DNA from: Apiospora phragmitis
Lineage: Eukaryota > Ascomycota > Sordariomycetes > Amphisphaeriales > Apiosporaceae
Length of the DNA stretch: 64,000 nt
Direction: 5' to 3'
Assembly (NCBI GenBank): GCA_038363925.1
Contig: JAQQWL010000002.1
Span: 3,658,001-3,722,000, forward strand
Shown: positions 49,658-63,993 of the stretch, in pieces
Layout: the number at the start of each line of letters is the position of its first letter
Numbering within the stretch: the first letter of the stretch is position 1
Made by a program: the position numbers and the translations under genes
Notes under the pieces: model-generated
The model's input: only the letters and a program-made list of their open reading frames with translations
Database searches by the model: none
Told to the model about the DNA's origin: nothing

Positions 49658-52600
49658 TCATACAGGGTCCTCGACGGGATCTTCAACGGCTTCATCGTCG
49701 TCCTCGTACATCAAGTCAAAGTCCGGCTCCGTCATGTCGAGTTCGGACTTGTTCTCTGCCTCGAGCTTCTCGATATTTAGGTCTAATAAGCCATTTTGCC
49801 AATGAGCTTCACGGGTAGCTGCGAAGGAAGAGTAGTCCTGCCTAATACCCCCTAGCCGGGCAATGCTTAGATGTCTTTCAGCTCCTAGCTGCTGTGCCAA
49901 CAACAAGTTACTGTCGCTCTCTTGCTGCTTGCGCTCGACCTCCTCCAGGAGCGGCTGACTCGGGTCGCCGTCCACGTGGGCCTCGGCGCGGTAGAAGCCA
50001 CATGCCGCGTAGTTCGGGCCCTGGACCACGCCGATAGTAGGGTCAGGGTGCAAGCGTAACACTTGTTGCTCGAGGTATTGGTTTCTGTTCACCTTCGCCT
50101 CGGTATGCGAAGGATCCGCTAAGGGTGGCGGCGGGACCTCTGCGTGCGGTATGAACGGCCGCGGTCGACGGATATTCTTCTGCTGTCCAGAAAGCTGCAC
50201 GCTCCAGAGACCCGTCGTCGCCGGCGCGATAGGATCTACCTCTACTCTTTCTCCCTCGTCGAGACTTAATAGGTAGACCCGACCACTGCCATCACCCACC
50301 GCAAGCTGTGTCTGATCAGGGGGAAAAGCGCCGAATGTGATAGGCCCGGCGCACTCGATAAGATCTCTTACCAGGATGGCTCCCCCGTGGCGGATATCCC
50401 AGACCTTCACTACTCCGTCCGAGGAGCCAGTGTATAGTCGGTCTGTCGTAGAAGCCCACTCCACGAATTTGACACCCACGTCCTCCCTCTCCCTATCCCC
50501 AAAGAGCTCCTCCACGGGCTCGCCGTGAGTTAGGACGCATATCGGTCTGTCAGTGCCAGCCGAATCCCAGACGTAGACGTTGCCATCTGTGCAGCCGGCG
50601 GCCACATACATATATGCAAAACTATTTTGCCTGTGCGGGACGTTAGCGATACAATACAAAACAGAGGGCGTCAAAATACAAACCTGATAATCAGCTCATT
50701 GATATCCATAGCTCGGCAGTCCAGTACCTTTATAGAGGTGTACTGACCGTCGCTGTTCTCCTCGAAAATGCGAATTTGCGTCTTGACATCGCCTTCGATT
50801 CTTTCGATTCCGACTCCTTTCGACGTGGCCGCCGCGAAACAGTTCTTCGAAGGGTGCCATGCCACTTCGAAGACATTCTGGGTGGCAGCGCTGTTCACGC
50901 TAACCTGTCGCTTCTCCAGCGTATCCCACAAGCACAGCTCGCCGCTGTTCTGTTTCTCCTCGGGTATATCCTCCTCATGATCCGTCAGGCTTCTGGGCGA
51001 GTATCCGATTAGGAGTAGATGTTGCACTCCCGGCGCAAGACCCCATCGGATGGCCGCCGGGAAATAAGCCCACTTATTAGAAGGCACATAATCTTCGTCG
51101 TGCACTTTCGTGCAAGAGTATGAGTCGTAGGCATGATGAACACGTCCTGTCCTCGAGTCCACGCATATTTATAAACGCGTACAGCGTCTGTTGCAACATC
51201 AGCCCCTGTAGCTACCATGCTAACCCTAACCGCACGATCGCCAACATCAGGGATATTGACCGTTTTTTTTGTGTTTCGAGGCCAGAACAAAATTGACGCG
51301 GCCGCTATGTCCCCATGTATCCACGGCTTCCACGGAATCGTCATGGACCTTCCAGACCTTGACGGTTTTGTCGAAACTCGAAGTGAAAGCCAAATCATTG
51401 TGTATGTCGTAATCTGATGACACCACGGATGTGTATAACCAGGGGTCTTGGCTCTCAATCATGGATTCCAAGGAGTTATCACCCGTACTCACCACCGGCC
51501 GCGGGATACGGTGATCCGGAAACGCCCGCAAGGTTCCTTTCGATGATCCTAGCAGGAGATTTCCGGGTTTGTTGTATTGCTGGTTATGGGAATCTGAATG
51601 AGTGGTAGTGCCACAGATGAACCGGTCTCTTGAAGAGATCCAGCTGAGAGTCATGATGTCTCCCGCGCAGTTCGTCCACTCAACGCGCGGTTCGAAAGAG
51701 TCCTCTCGATTCGCCGCGAAGGCAGTCCGCAGGTTCTCGTACCTTCGCATCGCACCCGCACCAAAAGGTCGGCGTCCTGTGATCTCACGTGCGTACAGGA
51801 GAGATGGAACTACGGAAGTGCGCCGGAAGTCATCATGGGTATCCGTGTCATCGCGACGGATGGACATGACCTGCGAAGACGATGTATTTACTCGGCGGAA
51901 GTAAAGATCAGTCACGAAGTTTCTTAGGTCATCCGTCGATCTGTTCATCAGGACGTCCGGAGGTCTCTCTGGCGCGAAGGAGATATACGAAGCTCCGTGG
52001 GCCTCAAAGAGCAGATTAAGCTGCTTATACTTCCGGGCTTTCTTGAGTAGGTGGCGTAGGTCTTCCAGAGCATCCCGTGATGAAGCCGTAAGGCTGCCAA
52101 AAAGAGATCGGGCCACTTTCTGGACGTACTCGATCTGGGCTGGGTAAAGTCTACATGAACCACGAGTGGCTCCTCCGGAAGACTGGGACTGGGCAATCTT
52201 GTCAGCTTCCCATGGTAACCAAGCAGACCTTCTCTCTCGGCCAACAGAAGGTATGGTCGCTCCCGCAAGCCAAACCACGTATTATGCTGCTTCTCCGGAC
52301 TGGGTTTCTTCAAAGGATCAACCGCCTTGCCAGACTGCCATTGCTTGGCCTTGAGCCGGGCTCGAACTCTCTGTGGGGTGATTGGTTCCTTCTTGGGCTT
52401 TTGTAGCGGTGCTGAGGGCTCGTAATATATGTCGGACGAGGCTTCCAGCCGTTCGTGGTTGTCGTTGGCGTAGTTATCGTAATATGAGTGGGCTCCGGCT
52501 TCAGCAGAGGCGCCGAAGGACCGGCCGTTTGCAGCTAGTTGCTCTTCCTGTTCGATCGAGGGTAGGAAAGCTGTCGCGACGCCGCAATTGGCTTTGGGGA

Positions 52601-53154
52601 CGATCGAAAGCGCGGGTGCTTTCCTCTGTGATATGATCAGTACGCGGGCCCAATGCAAACGAATGGCACAGACCAACCTCAAGTTCTTCTTGTACGAGAC
52701 GCTCTGCCGATACTCGTACATGATCTTCGAAGTCCGGGAACAGGCGGCCGCGATTTTGAGTATAATTACGCTCGAAAGCCTTGTCTTGCTTCACGATCTT
52801 GTCGAATATGGCCTCGTCTAGTTCCTTCCGCTCCTGGTTGCTGTAGTCGTAGGCGCGTAGCTGGGTAAGGGCCCGTTCTATATGTGGAAATACTTGCGTC
52901 TCTAGGCATCTCTTCAGTTGCAAATTCGGGTCAACATCAGTCCTCCTTCGTTTCGCTGGACGCTGTTCCTGATGCGGCGCGTGTCGAGACGCGTCGCGGG
53001 GAGACGGGAAGTGGTTGCTTCCAAAGATGTGGCGCACGTCGGGGGAGTTGCCATTTAATGATCCGCGCTGCATACGCTGCTGCTCATCATTATTAAAATC
53101 GTCGTCGTCGTCTACCGTTAAGTCGACCAAGTTTGCAGATGTCGTCCGCATCAT
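49658..53154 (-). CDS. Large WD40-repeat nuclear protein; three frameshifts
   Basis: I cannot name the family with confidence. Exons on the minus strand: 53154-52678, 52625-50684 and 50630-49658, with a 52-nt and a 53-nt intron; about 1130 residues. The N-terminus has an acidic patch (VDLTVDDDDDFNNDE) and a basic, possibly nuclear-localising stretch (QRPAKRRRTD). The C-terminal half is a WD40 propeller: DIMTLSWISSRDRFICG, LAFTSSFDKTVKVWKVHDD, SGELCLWDTLEKRQV, YVAAGCTDGNVYVWD and RLYTGSSDGVVKVWDIRHGG. The tail is acidic (LMYEDDDEAVEDPVEDPV). Frame breaks: a C missing near 52143 (VDFT-PAQIEY), an extra A in the A8 at 51263-51270 (SKHKK-TVNIPDVG), and one base missing near 51165 (VYKY-VDSRTGRVHH). 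Net -1 agrees with the spliced length, 3392 nt. A DIM-9/Raf1-like or other DCAF role is possible but untested. Confidence 0.75.
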
Positions 53155-53204
53155 GGTTACACATCGTAATCAGTAGTAGTAGGTGGCTCTCTAGGGTAAC
53201 TAAG

Positions 53205-53415
53205 GGATGTAATTTTAAATTCGAAGTTGTTTATTTAAAAAACACGCTAGCTTTTTAAAAATTAAATTTTTAAAAGAGAAACTTTAAATTATATTATAAT
53301 TTAAAATAATTTAAATATAATATATTTATATTTATAGTTATATTATAATTTATACTTTTAATATATTTAATATTTAGTAAAAAACTTCTTTAATTAAATT
53401 CATTTAAGCAATTAC
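53205..53415. repeat. AT-rich island with near-palindromic repeats
   Basis: About 200 bp of almost pure A/T lie between the WD40 gene start and the end of the acyl-CoA synthetase gene. The 15-mer TTATATTATAATTTA occurs at 53289-53303 and again at 53338-53352 and is itself nearly palindromic. Composition is sharply unlike the flanking genes. It could be a RIP-mutated repeat remnant or an A/T-rich promoter or terminator block. Confidence 0.8.
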
Positions 53416-53495
53416 ACTTAGCGAAAAGGAATAGATTTTAATAGATTCTAAAAAGCCTTCCTGCCACAATCTTCTTATATATACAAGTGGTAGTC

Positions 53496-55744
53496 CTACA
53501 GTCTTGCTTTGATCGGGTTCTCAGCATTGATCTCAGCATACATGCGGTCGATCTCGGCCCGGTACTTCTTGGAAGTCTGGGGTCTTTTAAGTTTGAGACT
53601 ACTAGGACGTTAGCACTGTTTTCAGGTCAAAAATGGAGGGGTATCGTTTTAGGGGACTTACGTGTGTGTGAAGAGACCGTTCTCGATGGAGAAGGGTTCA
53701 ATCTCCAACACAGCCTTGACTATCCGCTCATACCCGTTGAATTTGGCCTTCTTTGCAATACCGTCGAGATGCTTCACAAAGGCCTTGACCACCCTTGGGT
53801 CTTGGCAAGCAACCTTCACCGCCGCCAGATCATCGGGGGAGATTGTATTCTTGACAATCTTGCTGGCAAACGGTGCAAAGGTGGCAGGGTCAACTCCGAA
53901 GACACCGACCAGAGTGGACTGGGTAGAGTCGCCATGGACGAATGCCATGGTCATAAGATTTGAGTTTGCCATCAAGGAGTTCTCCAAGCGTTCGGGTGAG
54001 ACGTATTCGCCATGTGCAAGCTTGAGCACGTTCTTCTTGCGGTCGATGATCTTGATGCGGCCCATGTCGTCAATCTCGGCAACGTCGCCAGTATGGAACC
54101 ACCCATCAGCGTCTTTGGCTTTTTGGGTTTCTTCTTCGTTCTTGTAATACTCGCGGAAGATGCAAGGCCCTCTCAGGCAGAGCTCGCCCCTCGGTAGAGG
54201 CCTGTCAGTGACATGGTAGTCCAGGTCGGGAATGGATTCCAAGCAGATTTCCACACAGGCAGCAGGGGGCGCCAATGTTTCCTGTGCTGAAGTCGCCACG
54301 CTGTTGGAAGGATGCCACCGCGTACGACTCGGTCAAACCGTAACCCTGAGTGAAGAAGTTGCCGAAGGCAGCCCGCAAGAACTCGTGGACGGCGGGGTCC
54401 AACGGGGCACTGCCGCTAACCATCGAGTGGGCCCGGTCCAGGCCGACAGCCGCACGGACTTTGGGTGTCCAAAACCGGTCGTACAGAAGGTGGGTGTTGT
54501 ACGCCTGGCCGGGTGGAAGCCTCATGCTGACTTTCTTGGCATCAATGACTCGGCGCGAGAGCGCGCCCTTGAAGCCATCTGCCTCCACCGTTTGCGCCTT
54601 AATGCCAGCAGCGATACGATTGTATAAGCGCGGCACCGAAATGAAGCCCGACGGCTTCAAGATCTTCAAGTCGTCCACCAAGCCAAGCATATCTCCGTGA
54701 AAGAAACCCAACGCGGCACCTTCGGCAAAAGCCGACTGGTCGACCATCCGCCCGTAAATGTGGGCCAATGGTAGATACGACATAGACGAATCCTTGTGAG
54801 ACATGTTGCCCGAGGTACGTGACGAGCTCACGGCTGCCAAACAGTTTCTATGTGTCAGGACAACACCTTTGGGGTCACCGGTAGTGCCGGATGTGTAGTT
54901 GATCGTGAGGACATCTTCGGGACTGGGAGCTCTGTAGGGAGTGCCGCCTTTTTGCCAGCTTCCTCAACGCCCTCCATGGACCAGATCTGGACACCATGTT
55001 GGGCGGCGATTTTGTTGAGCAGAGCCAACTTGGTGTAGGCTTCTGGTTCACCGGCATCTAGAGGGTCCACGCAGACGATAAGCTTCAAGTCGGGAAGCCG
55101 GGGCAGAACCGCGAGAAGGGTCGGGATATGAGGCAAAGAAGTAACAATGCAGGCGAGTTCGGCATGCTTGATGATATACTCGGACGCATCAGGGCCAAGA
55201 GTTTCGTAGAGTGATACAGTATACAGCGATTGGCCGGCCAAGGCAATGTCTAGAGTATGTCAGTAACCTACAGTGCGTAAGATGGACCCCCATCAGACTG
55301 GGACAGGACTCGCTCACCAGTAATCTGCCATTCAGCCCGGTTTTGGCACCACAGCCCAACTCCGAACTTGTCGGCAGTTATGCCAGCTTTCCGGTGCAGG
55401 GAGAGAATACCGGAGCCGAAGTTCTTGCATCGCTCTGCCACTTCTTCATATGTTTGCCACACGTACTTGTTCTCCCAGATCTTGGTGGCCGGGTTCCAGG
55501 GGCGGGTACCCAGGCATCTGTTACCTGGGAAGCGCTGTGCCGAGTCCTGGAAGAGTTCATGGAACGTGCGAACATTGGGATCGAATGTTTCGAGCAAGGG
55601 GCTGTCTCTGAAGCGCCAATGACGATAGATTGCAGTGCGGCCTTCAGTCTCGGTACCAGGAACCGGGACACCATAAGGGGAGCCGGCTGGGGGTGGGACG
55701 GCCAATTGATCGATACGCGCCTTCACCTCGTGATTGGGGGCCAT
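53496..55744 (-). CDS. FAA1: Long-chain fatty acyl-CoA synthetase; two frameshifts
   Basis: Activates long-chain fatty acids to acyl-CoA with ATP (EC 6.2.1.3) for lipid synthesis or beta-oxidation. Exons on the minus strand: 55744-55318, 55249-53662 and 53601-53496; 2121 nt, 706 residues. The ANL-superfamily order is clear: VWQTYEEVAERCKNFGSG, the P-loop YTSGTTGDPKGVVLTH, MSYLPLAHIYGRM, MVSGSAPLDPAVHEF, TQGYGLTES, the hinge region DGWFHTGDV and IKIIDRKKNVLKLAHGEYVSPE, and a C-terminal ...NPIKARL. Two homopolymer errors cancel in length. One A is missing in the A5 at 54949-54953 (coding strand), just before APSPEDVLTINYTSGTTG. One C is extra in the C5 at 54265-54269, within GNIGAPAACVEI. No peroxisomal SKL-type ending is seen. 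Confidence 0.93.
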
Positions 55745-58164
55745 TTTGGTGGTTGGCTGGGTTCAAGCAAACCTGCAAACAGCTTCGACGATTCAGGCAA
55801 AATTCGCAGTTGGTTGGGGTCACCGAACTGATAGGGAGACGCGTTAATGTGCTGTGCTACGGGCAATATCGCGCGCGGGAATGCAGGCTGACGTCTTGAC
55901 GCCTGGACTGGGTTAATCGATAAGGAGTTGGAGGCGCAATGATGAAACAGCTCCGGCAGGCCAGCGCCGATGTCGCGACTGCAATGGAATGGTTGGAAGG
56001 CCTACTGAACGTATATCGTCACCCGAAGAATCACAAGGGGTTCTTGTTGTTGACAGGTATGATGAGATGAAAGAATAACTAATATTTTTGCTATGCGGGA
56101 TACTATGTTTGGAGGGTGTGAAGTAAGTTCTTTGGGGATAGGAGCCAGCTACCTCATCGTACCAGACATAGCCGACTAGCTCCACCGTTGCCGAGGCGTT
56201 CGGCGCTCGTGAAAGACCACCAAGCCATTTGCTGTCAGCGGGTCACGCCCCCTTTCAAAAGCCGCATGTTCGCTCGACTCATTAATCTCCGCCATGCGAT
56301 TGGATGGTTCGAGGTCAGCGGGGTTTATGACCAGCCCAGCAGAACTCGGGGAAGGTATATGCGGCATGCCCAGAAGACGCGGGCGCCGTCTGAGGAAGCT
56401 GTGCAATTGGGCTTTGCGATGGCGTCACGTGCCAATTAGAATCCTCAATGGGCACGTCCATACGCGCATAATCTGTATCGAAACATTTGGCCTTCCAAGC
56501 AGCAGCGTCCTCCTCCATTCTCTAATTTCACTGACGCCCTTCGCCAAGTCGGGGCATGATCTCAATCAGTCATAACGTTACCGCGATAGTGACGCGCTTA
56601 ACTAGAGAAGGTCGGCTCTACTGACTCAACTAACTCGACCAACCTGTGTACAGGGTAGAGGGAGCCGAAGAATATCTTGCATACCCCACGCTCCGGCCTC
56701 CGGAATATATTCGATGAAGCTTATTTCATGCCCGAGTTTCTGGCCGTTTGGACGACGGGACTTTTCCACTACTAATAAGTCGTGACTATTGTCCTCGTGC
56801 TCGTTGCCAAGTCTGCTTGTTCTCGTGTCTTCAACGGTCTTCCCAGTTCTAGAACTCGGGCCTGGCAGCAGCAGTCACGCAGTCCATTTTGCGATGGCGA
56901 TGCTACCGAATACTACACGCTAGCATTTTCAGGGTTCGCTTCCAGATCTAGGGGGCGTCCCAAAAACCCACACTTCTTGTTTCGGCTGAGGGAACTCGGG
57001 CCCCCGGCAGCCAAGCCATCTCAAAAGGCTTTCTGATACCGTCCCAAGACTTTACCAAGACTTCTCCAACCCCATTAGGCCCCGGGGCCTCTTCCCAGAG
57101 CGACCTTGACAGAGGAGTGTCAGCGGTGCCAGGTCCTTATTTTTCATCGCTGCAGTGAACGCACGGGATGCTGTTTCAATTGATGGTTTCTTGTTGCATC
57201 CAATCTCTCTTTTCTTGTCTAATTCTGTCTAATTCTGGGCAAATGCTGGCTTGCCAAGACAGCGGTCTTACGGACTCCGGCTCCCCTAGGCTTCTTCAAG
57301 AATTAGAAGAAACAAATGACATTGATGTTTGAAACAGACGACTGGCTACAGCCTACAACCACTCGAAGCGGAGAGACAGAAAGAAGAAGAAAAACCAGAA
57401 TAGAACGCCCCGTCTGAAATTTGTGTCAGTCCATATAGATTTGGATGCGACGATGCTTGGGGGTCCCGTCCACGTTCTATGAGAGTCTCTGTCCTCGTCG
57501 GGATTCTTCAGCGCAGGCTGAGCTCTCCAGATAGGCTTGGTCATCTGACGTGACTCGTCTCTTGGTCTCCTTCTCTCTGCTATCCTATCGTTCATCTAAC
57601 CGCCCGGCACTCCGACCAGTTGGATCGGTAAATATGTTTGGGTGCAATATTTCAATATGCTGCTAATCAAAGGAAACCAGACATCTTTTTTTTACCAGTG
57701 CTAGTATTTGCCGAGGCCAAGGTCTTCCTAGACCGGCATGGCCAGCAATCTGCCCTTGCATTGACGTGATTGGATCTAGCACGTAGCATCGACATCCGTG
57801 CATGGTGGCATCCCATGTACGGCACGTTTCAGATGGATTTCAGAGGTGTGCATCACCGCATAGGTTAGCAAGTTGATCGCCTTGGCGTTGGACAGGATAC
57901 CCCAGCCTCTTGTTTCTATACGGTGATGCTTTAGCTGTCGCGACGTCCGCGGCGCATAAAGTGGGATCATTTCTTCTACTCCCTCTAAGCCTCCCCTCCT
58001 ATCCTTCTCTCCTATCATGCCTGGTGCCGTTATTCTCTTCTAAAACTGTGTGTGTGTGTGTGTTCATAATTCTCTATTTGCTCAGCTAGACGCTTCAACT
58101 ACATTACATTCTTTACTCTCCTCAACCATCGAACTGCCACCACTATACGAAAAAGTTGTTTTGC
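55745..58164. other. Divergent intergenic region, 2.4 kb
   Basis: This separates the acyl-CoA synthetase (-) and MARVEL (+) starts. A CACGTG lies at 56426-56431 and a GT dinucleotide run at about 58048-58062. Open frames of 70-90 codons lack protein-like content. Promoters of both neighbours are expected at the ends. Confidence 0.45.
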
Positions 58165-58908
58165 ATGACTTCCCACCTCGACTCCCGCTTCCCTAACCGA
58201 CAATCCGCATTGTCTCGCTCATCCAGCATGCCTTCAATGATCGTCTTGGGCCTGCGAGCTGCCCAGCTCGTCTTTGCCATCATCATCATGGGTCTTTCAG
58301 CCTATGGTTAGTAGTACCTGGACTCAGCATAGTCCGGATAAGACGACTAACATGAAGTTTCTAGTTGCCAACTGGTACAACGTTGACACCTTGACCACCT
58401 CCCCATCCCAGATCAACTGGCTGCTGTTTGTTTCCATCTACACCATACTCTCAGTCGCCTACCTCGAACTGGCCCCGAGATTCATGCCAAGAGGTACGTC
58501 AGACAAAAACTAAACTGTTATGACTCGAGAGAACGGGAATAGGAAAGAGGAAGAAACGACGGGGTTCTTTACTGACACGCGGGGATAGCTGCTCACCCTT
58601 ACGCCACGATCGCCCTCGAGCTCACCAACATGCTCTTCTACTTCGCCGGCTTCGTCGCCCTGGCCGTCTTCATCTCCAAGCTGCTCTTCTGCCGCGGCAC
58701 CGTGTGCGGGGCCGCCCGCGCCGACGTGGTGTTCGGGGCGTTCGAGTTCGCGCTGTGGGTCGGTAGCGCCGCCTTCCTGGCCAAGGACGTGGTCAAGTCG
58801 GGGTTCCGCGGAGGCCTCAAGTTGGGGGGCTCGGGCGCGTCCGGCTCGGCGGCGACGTCGTCAGCCCCCCAGTCCGGCCCGCAAATGAAGGAGTCCCAGC
58901 TCGCCTAA
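58165..58908 (+). CDS. MARVEL-domain membrane protein
   Basis: Four-helix membrane protein of the MARVEL fold, the group that includes yeast Nce102 and fungal eisosome or export-related proteins. Exons 58165-58306, 58365-58493 and 58589-58908 give 196 residues without a frame break. Membrane segments are visible at SMIVLGLRAAQLVFAIIIMG (TM1), INWLLFVSIYTILSVAYLEL (TM2), ELTNMLFYFAGFVALAVFIS (TM3) and VFGAFEFALWVGSAAFLAKD (TM4). A short cytosolic N-terminus (MTSHLDSRFPNRQSALSRS) precedes TM1. The tail is Gly/Ser/Ala-rich and polar, ending MKESQLA. The CRGTVCGAARADVVFGAFEF stretch before TM4 is typical of fungal MARVEL proteins. The precise role is not indicated by the neighbours. Confidence 0.87.
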
Positions 58909-59649
58909 GCGTGCCCGTCGTCCAGCTGCCCCGCCTGACCACCAACGGCTTCGCCGTCCGCCGCAACAGCACCAACTCGCCTATGACCTACTCGGCCTAC
59001 ACCGAGATCCCCCTCAGCCCCTACGTCTACCGGCCGTCCCTCGACGGCGACAGGAAGAGCCCGGGGCTGCTCGAGAGCAACTGGGAACCGCGTCGCTCTC
59101 CTAGGTTCCTTCATGTTTGAGGAAGGGGGTGACATCAGAAACATGTGCATTTGCGGGCGGTGATTGGGTAAAGGGGGGCAGAAATGGCCAGTCGTCCATG
59201 GTATTGGTGCTCCCCGACTCTTGCCTGGTCGAGGATACCAGGGACGACAAACTTGCGGGCCGTGAAAAAACAAAACAAAATCATTAGTTACTACTAAATC
59301 ATATTTAGAGGCGTTGGTTACGAGGCGACTTGGATACAAACGTGATAATGCACGTACAGCACTGACTTAGGTCTAGATGACTAGTCGGCTGGGATGTTCT
59401 TTTTTTTTTTTTTTGGTAATGAAACTCAATATGAAGATGGAGGGAGTTAAAGGATCGGGAAGTGATACTCAACACATAGTCAATTCCGACTCGAGATCGG
59501 TTGTTTATTATTATTACACGTAAACCCAAATAACTGTTTCATACGTGACATGCTTTGACAGCAATCCGAACTGGCCTGCATGGTGGGATACAGTAGCACT
59601 ACTAGTAGTGATGCCCTCTATGAGCTATTTCTGGACTTGTCACGGCTCC

Positions 59650-59667
59650 GCTGAGGATATCCTCAGC
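59650..59667. repeat. 18-bp perfect palindrome GCTGAGGATATCCTCAGC
   Basis: The sequence reads the same on both strands. Outer arms TCACGG (left) and CCGTGA (right) extend the symmetry around a 4-base asymmetry, so a longer hairpin is possible. It lies about 910 bp upstream of the sulfhydrylase start and 740 bp downstream of the MARVEL stop. Confidence 0.85.
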
Positions 59668-60450
59668 CGTGAAATGGTACGAGTCTGGAATGGTTCAATA
59701 TGACGTGCTCGTCTTGAGCAAATTCAGCTTCCATGAATGATACATTCACTACAATAAGCGACCTTGGAAACAACAAGACTCCACCCCGACCGTGGAAGGA
59801 TCAATGGCTTGCTTGCCAAATTCAGAATCCTGAAAAGTTTGCCATGCGAGTCTAGGTGGGATTTGGGTTCGGGAAGGAACACTCTCTGCGCATTTCCTTC
59901 CACGCGAGCCCCCACTACCCCGCGAATATACCATGTACCTACATACATAATTCCTACGGCATTCGAGGTCCTCCCATTCAATATTGCTAATACTACGAGG
60001 TCAACCGGTCCGACCGCCGACAAACAAACAAAACAAACCCGCACACGGCTGCAGCTGCTCCTCTTAAGGCAGTCACGAAAATGGGGCTCGCCTGTGACTA
60101 TGCCTTGCCATGTAGATGTTAATGATACGAGGTGCCCCAATTCCCAGGCCGACTCGGAGCTATTTGTAAGTCGCGAAGTGAGGTACGGGCCTTCGATGGA
60201 GGATACTGTGCCGTGTCGACGTGAGGACATCAAGCCATGTCGAGCACGCAATCCCGACTATCGCCCAACCCAACCCCACTTCCCATCCTGCATCCCGAGC
60301 GACACAAGCGGCCGTTTTGGATGTAGGACTGCATATTGTCTCATCGAGAGAGGGTAAGAGTACCTGGGTAGGGGTCCTGACCGGAGGAGTGGGAAGTCAT
60401 TACTCACCTAGCTGCACATATGTCGAGGGACTACTTCAAGTAGGCCCAAG

Positions 60451-60458
60451 TATAAATA
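60451..60458 (+). promoter_or_regulatory. TATA box of the O-acetylhomoserine sulfhydrylase gene
   Basis: TATAAATA lies 128 bp upstream of the start codon at 60579, a normal distance for a regulated fungal promoter. A second A/T element (TTTATATACA) follows near 60502. Confidence 0.45.
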
Positions 60459-60578
60459 GTCATCCTCGTGTCATAGATGTCCTAAAGTCTTGACACACGC
60501 CTTTATATACACACCCAAAGAGATCATTACTATCGCCCCCGTTGACCACCACTTCCTTGAACTGTGAACAGGCGAGCC

Positions 60579-62936
<2,358 letters not shown>

Positions 62937-63993
62937 ATGCGAGTGCATTTCTCCGCCGCCGCGGCTCTCCTGAGCCTGCTGCTGCAACCCCTAACCGCCA
63001 GCGCCCTGGCCACGACCGCCGTAACCCTGACCATCCCAGCGCAGCCAAACCTGCCGAACCCGCACGCCCTGCCGCCCTCAACGCACGCCACGCTCGCGAC
63101 CCTGTACACGACCTACTCGGCGCCCCTGAGCGCGGCCAACACCTTCGTTTTCCGCAACGTCACGCCGGGCTCCTACCTCGCCGACGTGCACTGCGCGACC
63201 CACGCCTTCGCCCCGCTGCGCGTCGACGTTGTTGTCGCGGCCGGCTCCTCTGCCGCAGCGCCCGAAGAGAAGTTGGGCGGCCTGCTGCTGAGCGTGCAGG
63301 CGTGGGAGACATTCCGCGGCAACGACTGGGACAACAAGGGCGAGGAGGCCAAGGAGGTCGCGCTGGGCGGGGCGGGGTCGTTGGCGGCGACGGCGACGGC
63401 GGCGCTGCCGGTGCGGTGCTTGGCTCCTAAGCAGTACTTCATCGAACGGAGTTCTTGTGAGTCTTGACTTACCCCTTGCTCCTTTATCTGGAATGCTGGA
63501 GAAAGGAGCCTGTGTACAACGGGACACGGCATATTCTGGATGATGACAACGAAGGGGCACGAGGAAATATCCGATCAAGGGCTTTGCTAACCAACGAACT
63601 AAACTACAGTCTCGGTCACGAGCATCCTCAAGAACCCCATGATCCTGCTGGCCATGGTAAGCATGGGCATCTTCTTCCTCATGCCCAAGATGGTCGAGAA
63701 CAGTAAGTGCCACCCACATTAACCCGCCCCCAGTTTGCCCCGAATAATTGACTAAAAACTTCCTCCCTTTTTTACCAGTGGACCCGGAGATGCGCGCCGA
63801 GTTCGAGGAGCAGCAGAAGAACAACCCCATGGCCAACCTCATGGGCGGCGGCGGACAGCAGGCCGCCAACCCCATGGGCAACTTCGACATGGCCGCGTTC
63901 CTGGCCGGCTCGTCGAACAAGAAAGACGAGGGTGGCCCTGCCGCTATCGCTGCTTCAGACGCTGGCAACGGCGCCGGCAAGCGAAGGAAATAA
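62937..63993 (+). CDS. EMC7: ER membrane protein complex subunit 7 (EMC7) homologue
   Basis: Subunit of the ER membrane complex, an insertase for tail-anchored and multi-pass membrane proteins. Exons 62937-63456, 63610-63702 and 63779-63993 give 275 residues with an intact frame. An N-terminal signal peptide is clear (MRVHFSAAAALLSLLLQPLT, cleavage probably after SASA or ASA). The luminal beta-sandwich typical of EMC7 (DUF2012) follows: VTLTIPAQPNLPNPHALPPS, NTFVFRNVTPGSYLADVHC, FAPLRVDVVV, KQYFIERSSFSVTSILKNP. A single C-terminal membrane helix (MILLAMVSMGIFFLMPKMVE) precedes a cytosolic tail, MDPEMRAEFEEQQKNNPMAN, with Gly/Asn-rich sequence ending GAGKRRK. The C-terminal MDPEMRAEFEEQ motif is a good family marker. 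The gene ends close to the right edge but is complete. Confidence 0.93.

Larger units (their letters stand above)
58909..60578. promoter_or_regulatory. Intergenic region and promoter of O-acetylhomoserine sulfhydrylase
   Basis: The MARVEL 3' UTR lies on the left and the promoter of the sulfhydrylase gene on the right. A T15-type run lies near 59399-59414, an 18-bp perfect palindrome at 59650-59667, and TATAAATA at 60451-60458. No gene is supported. Confidence 0.5.

Noticed and set aside
52626..52677. Frameshift at the exon 1/2 border of the large WD40 gene
   Set aside because: A 52-nt intron with GTTGGT donor, CTGAT branch and CACAG acceptor explains the frame change without any error.
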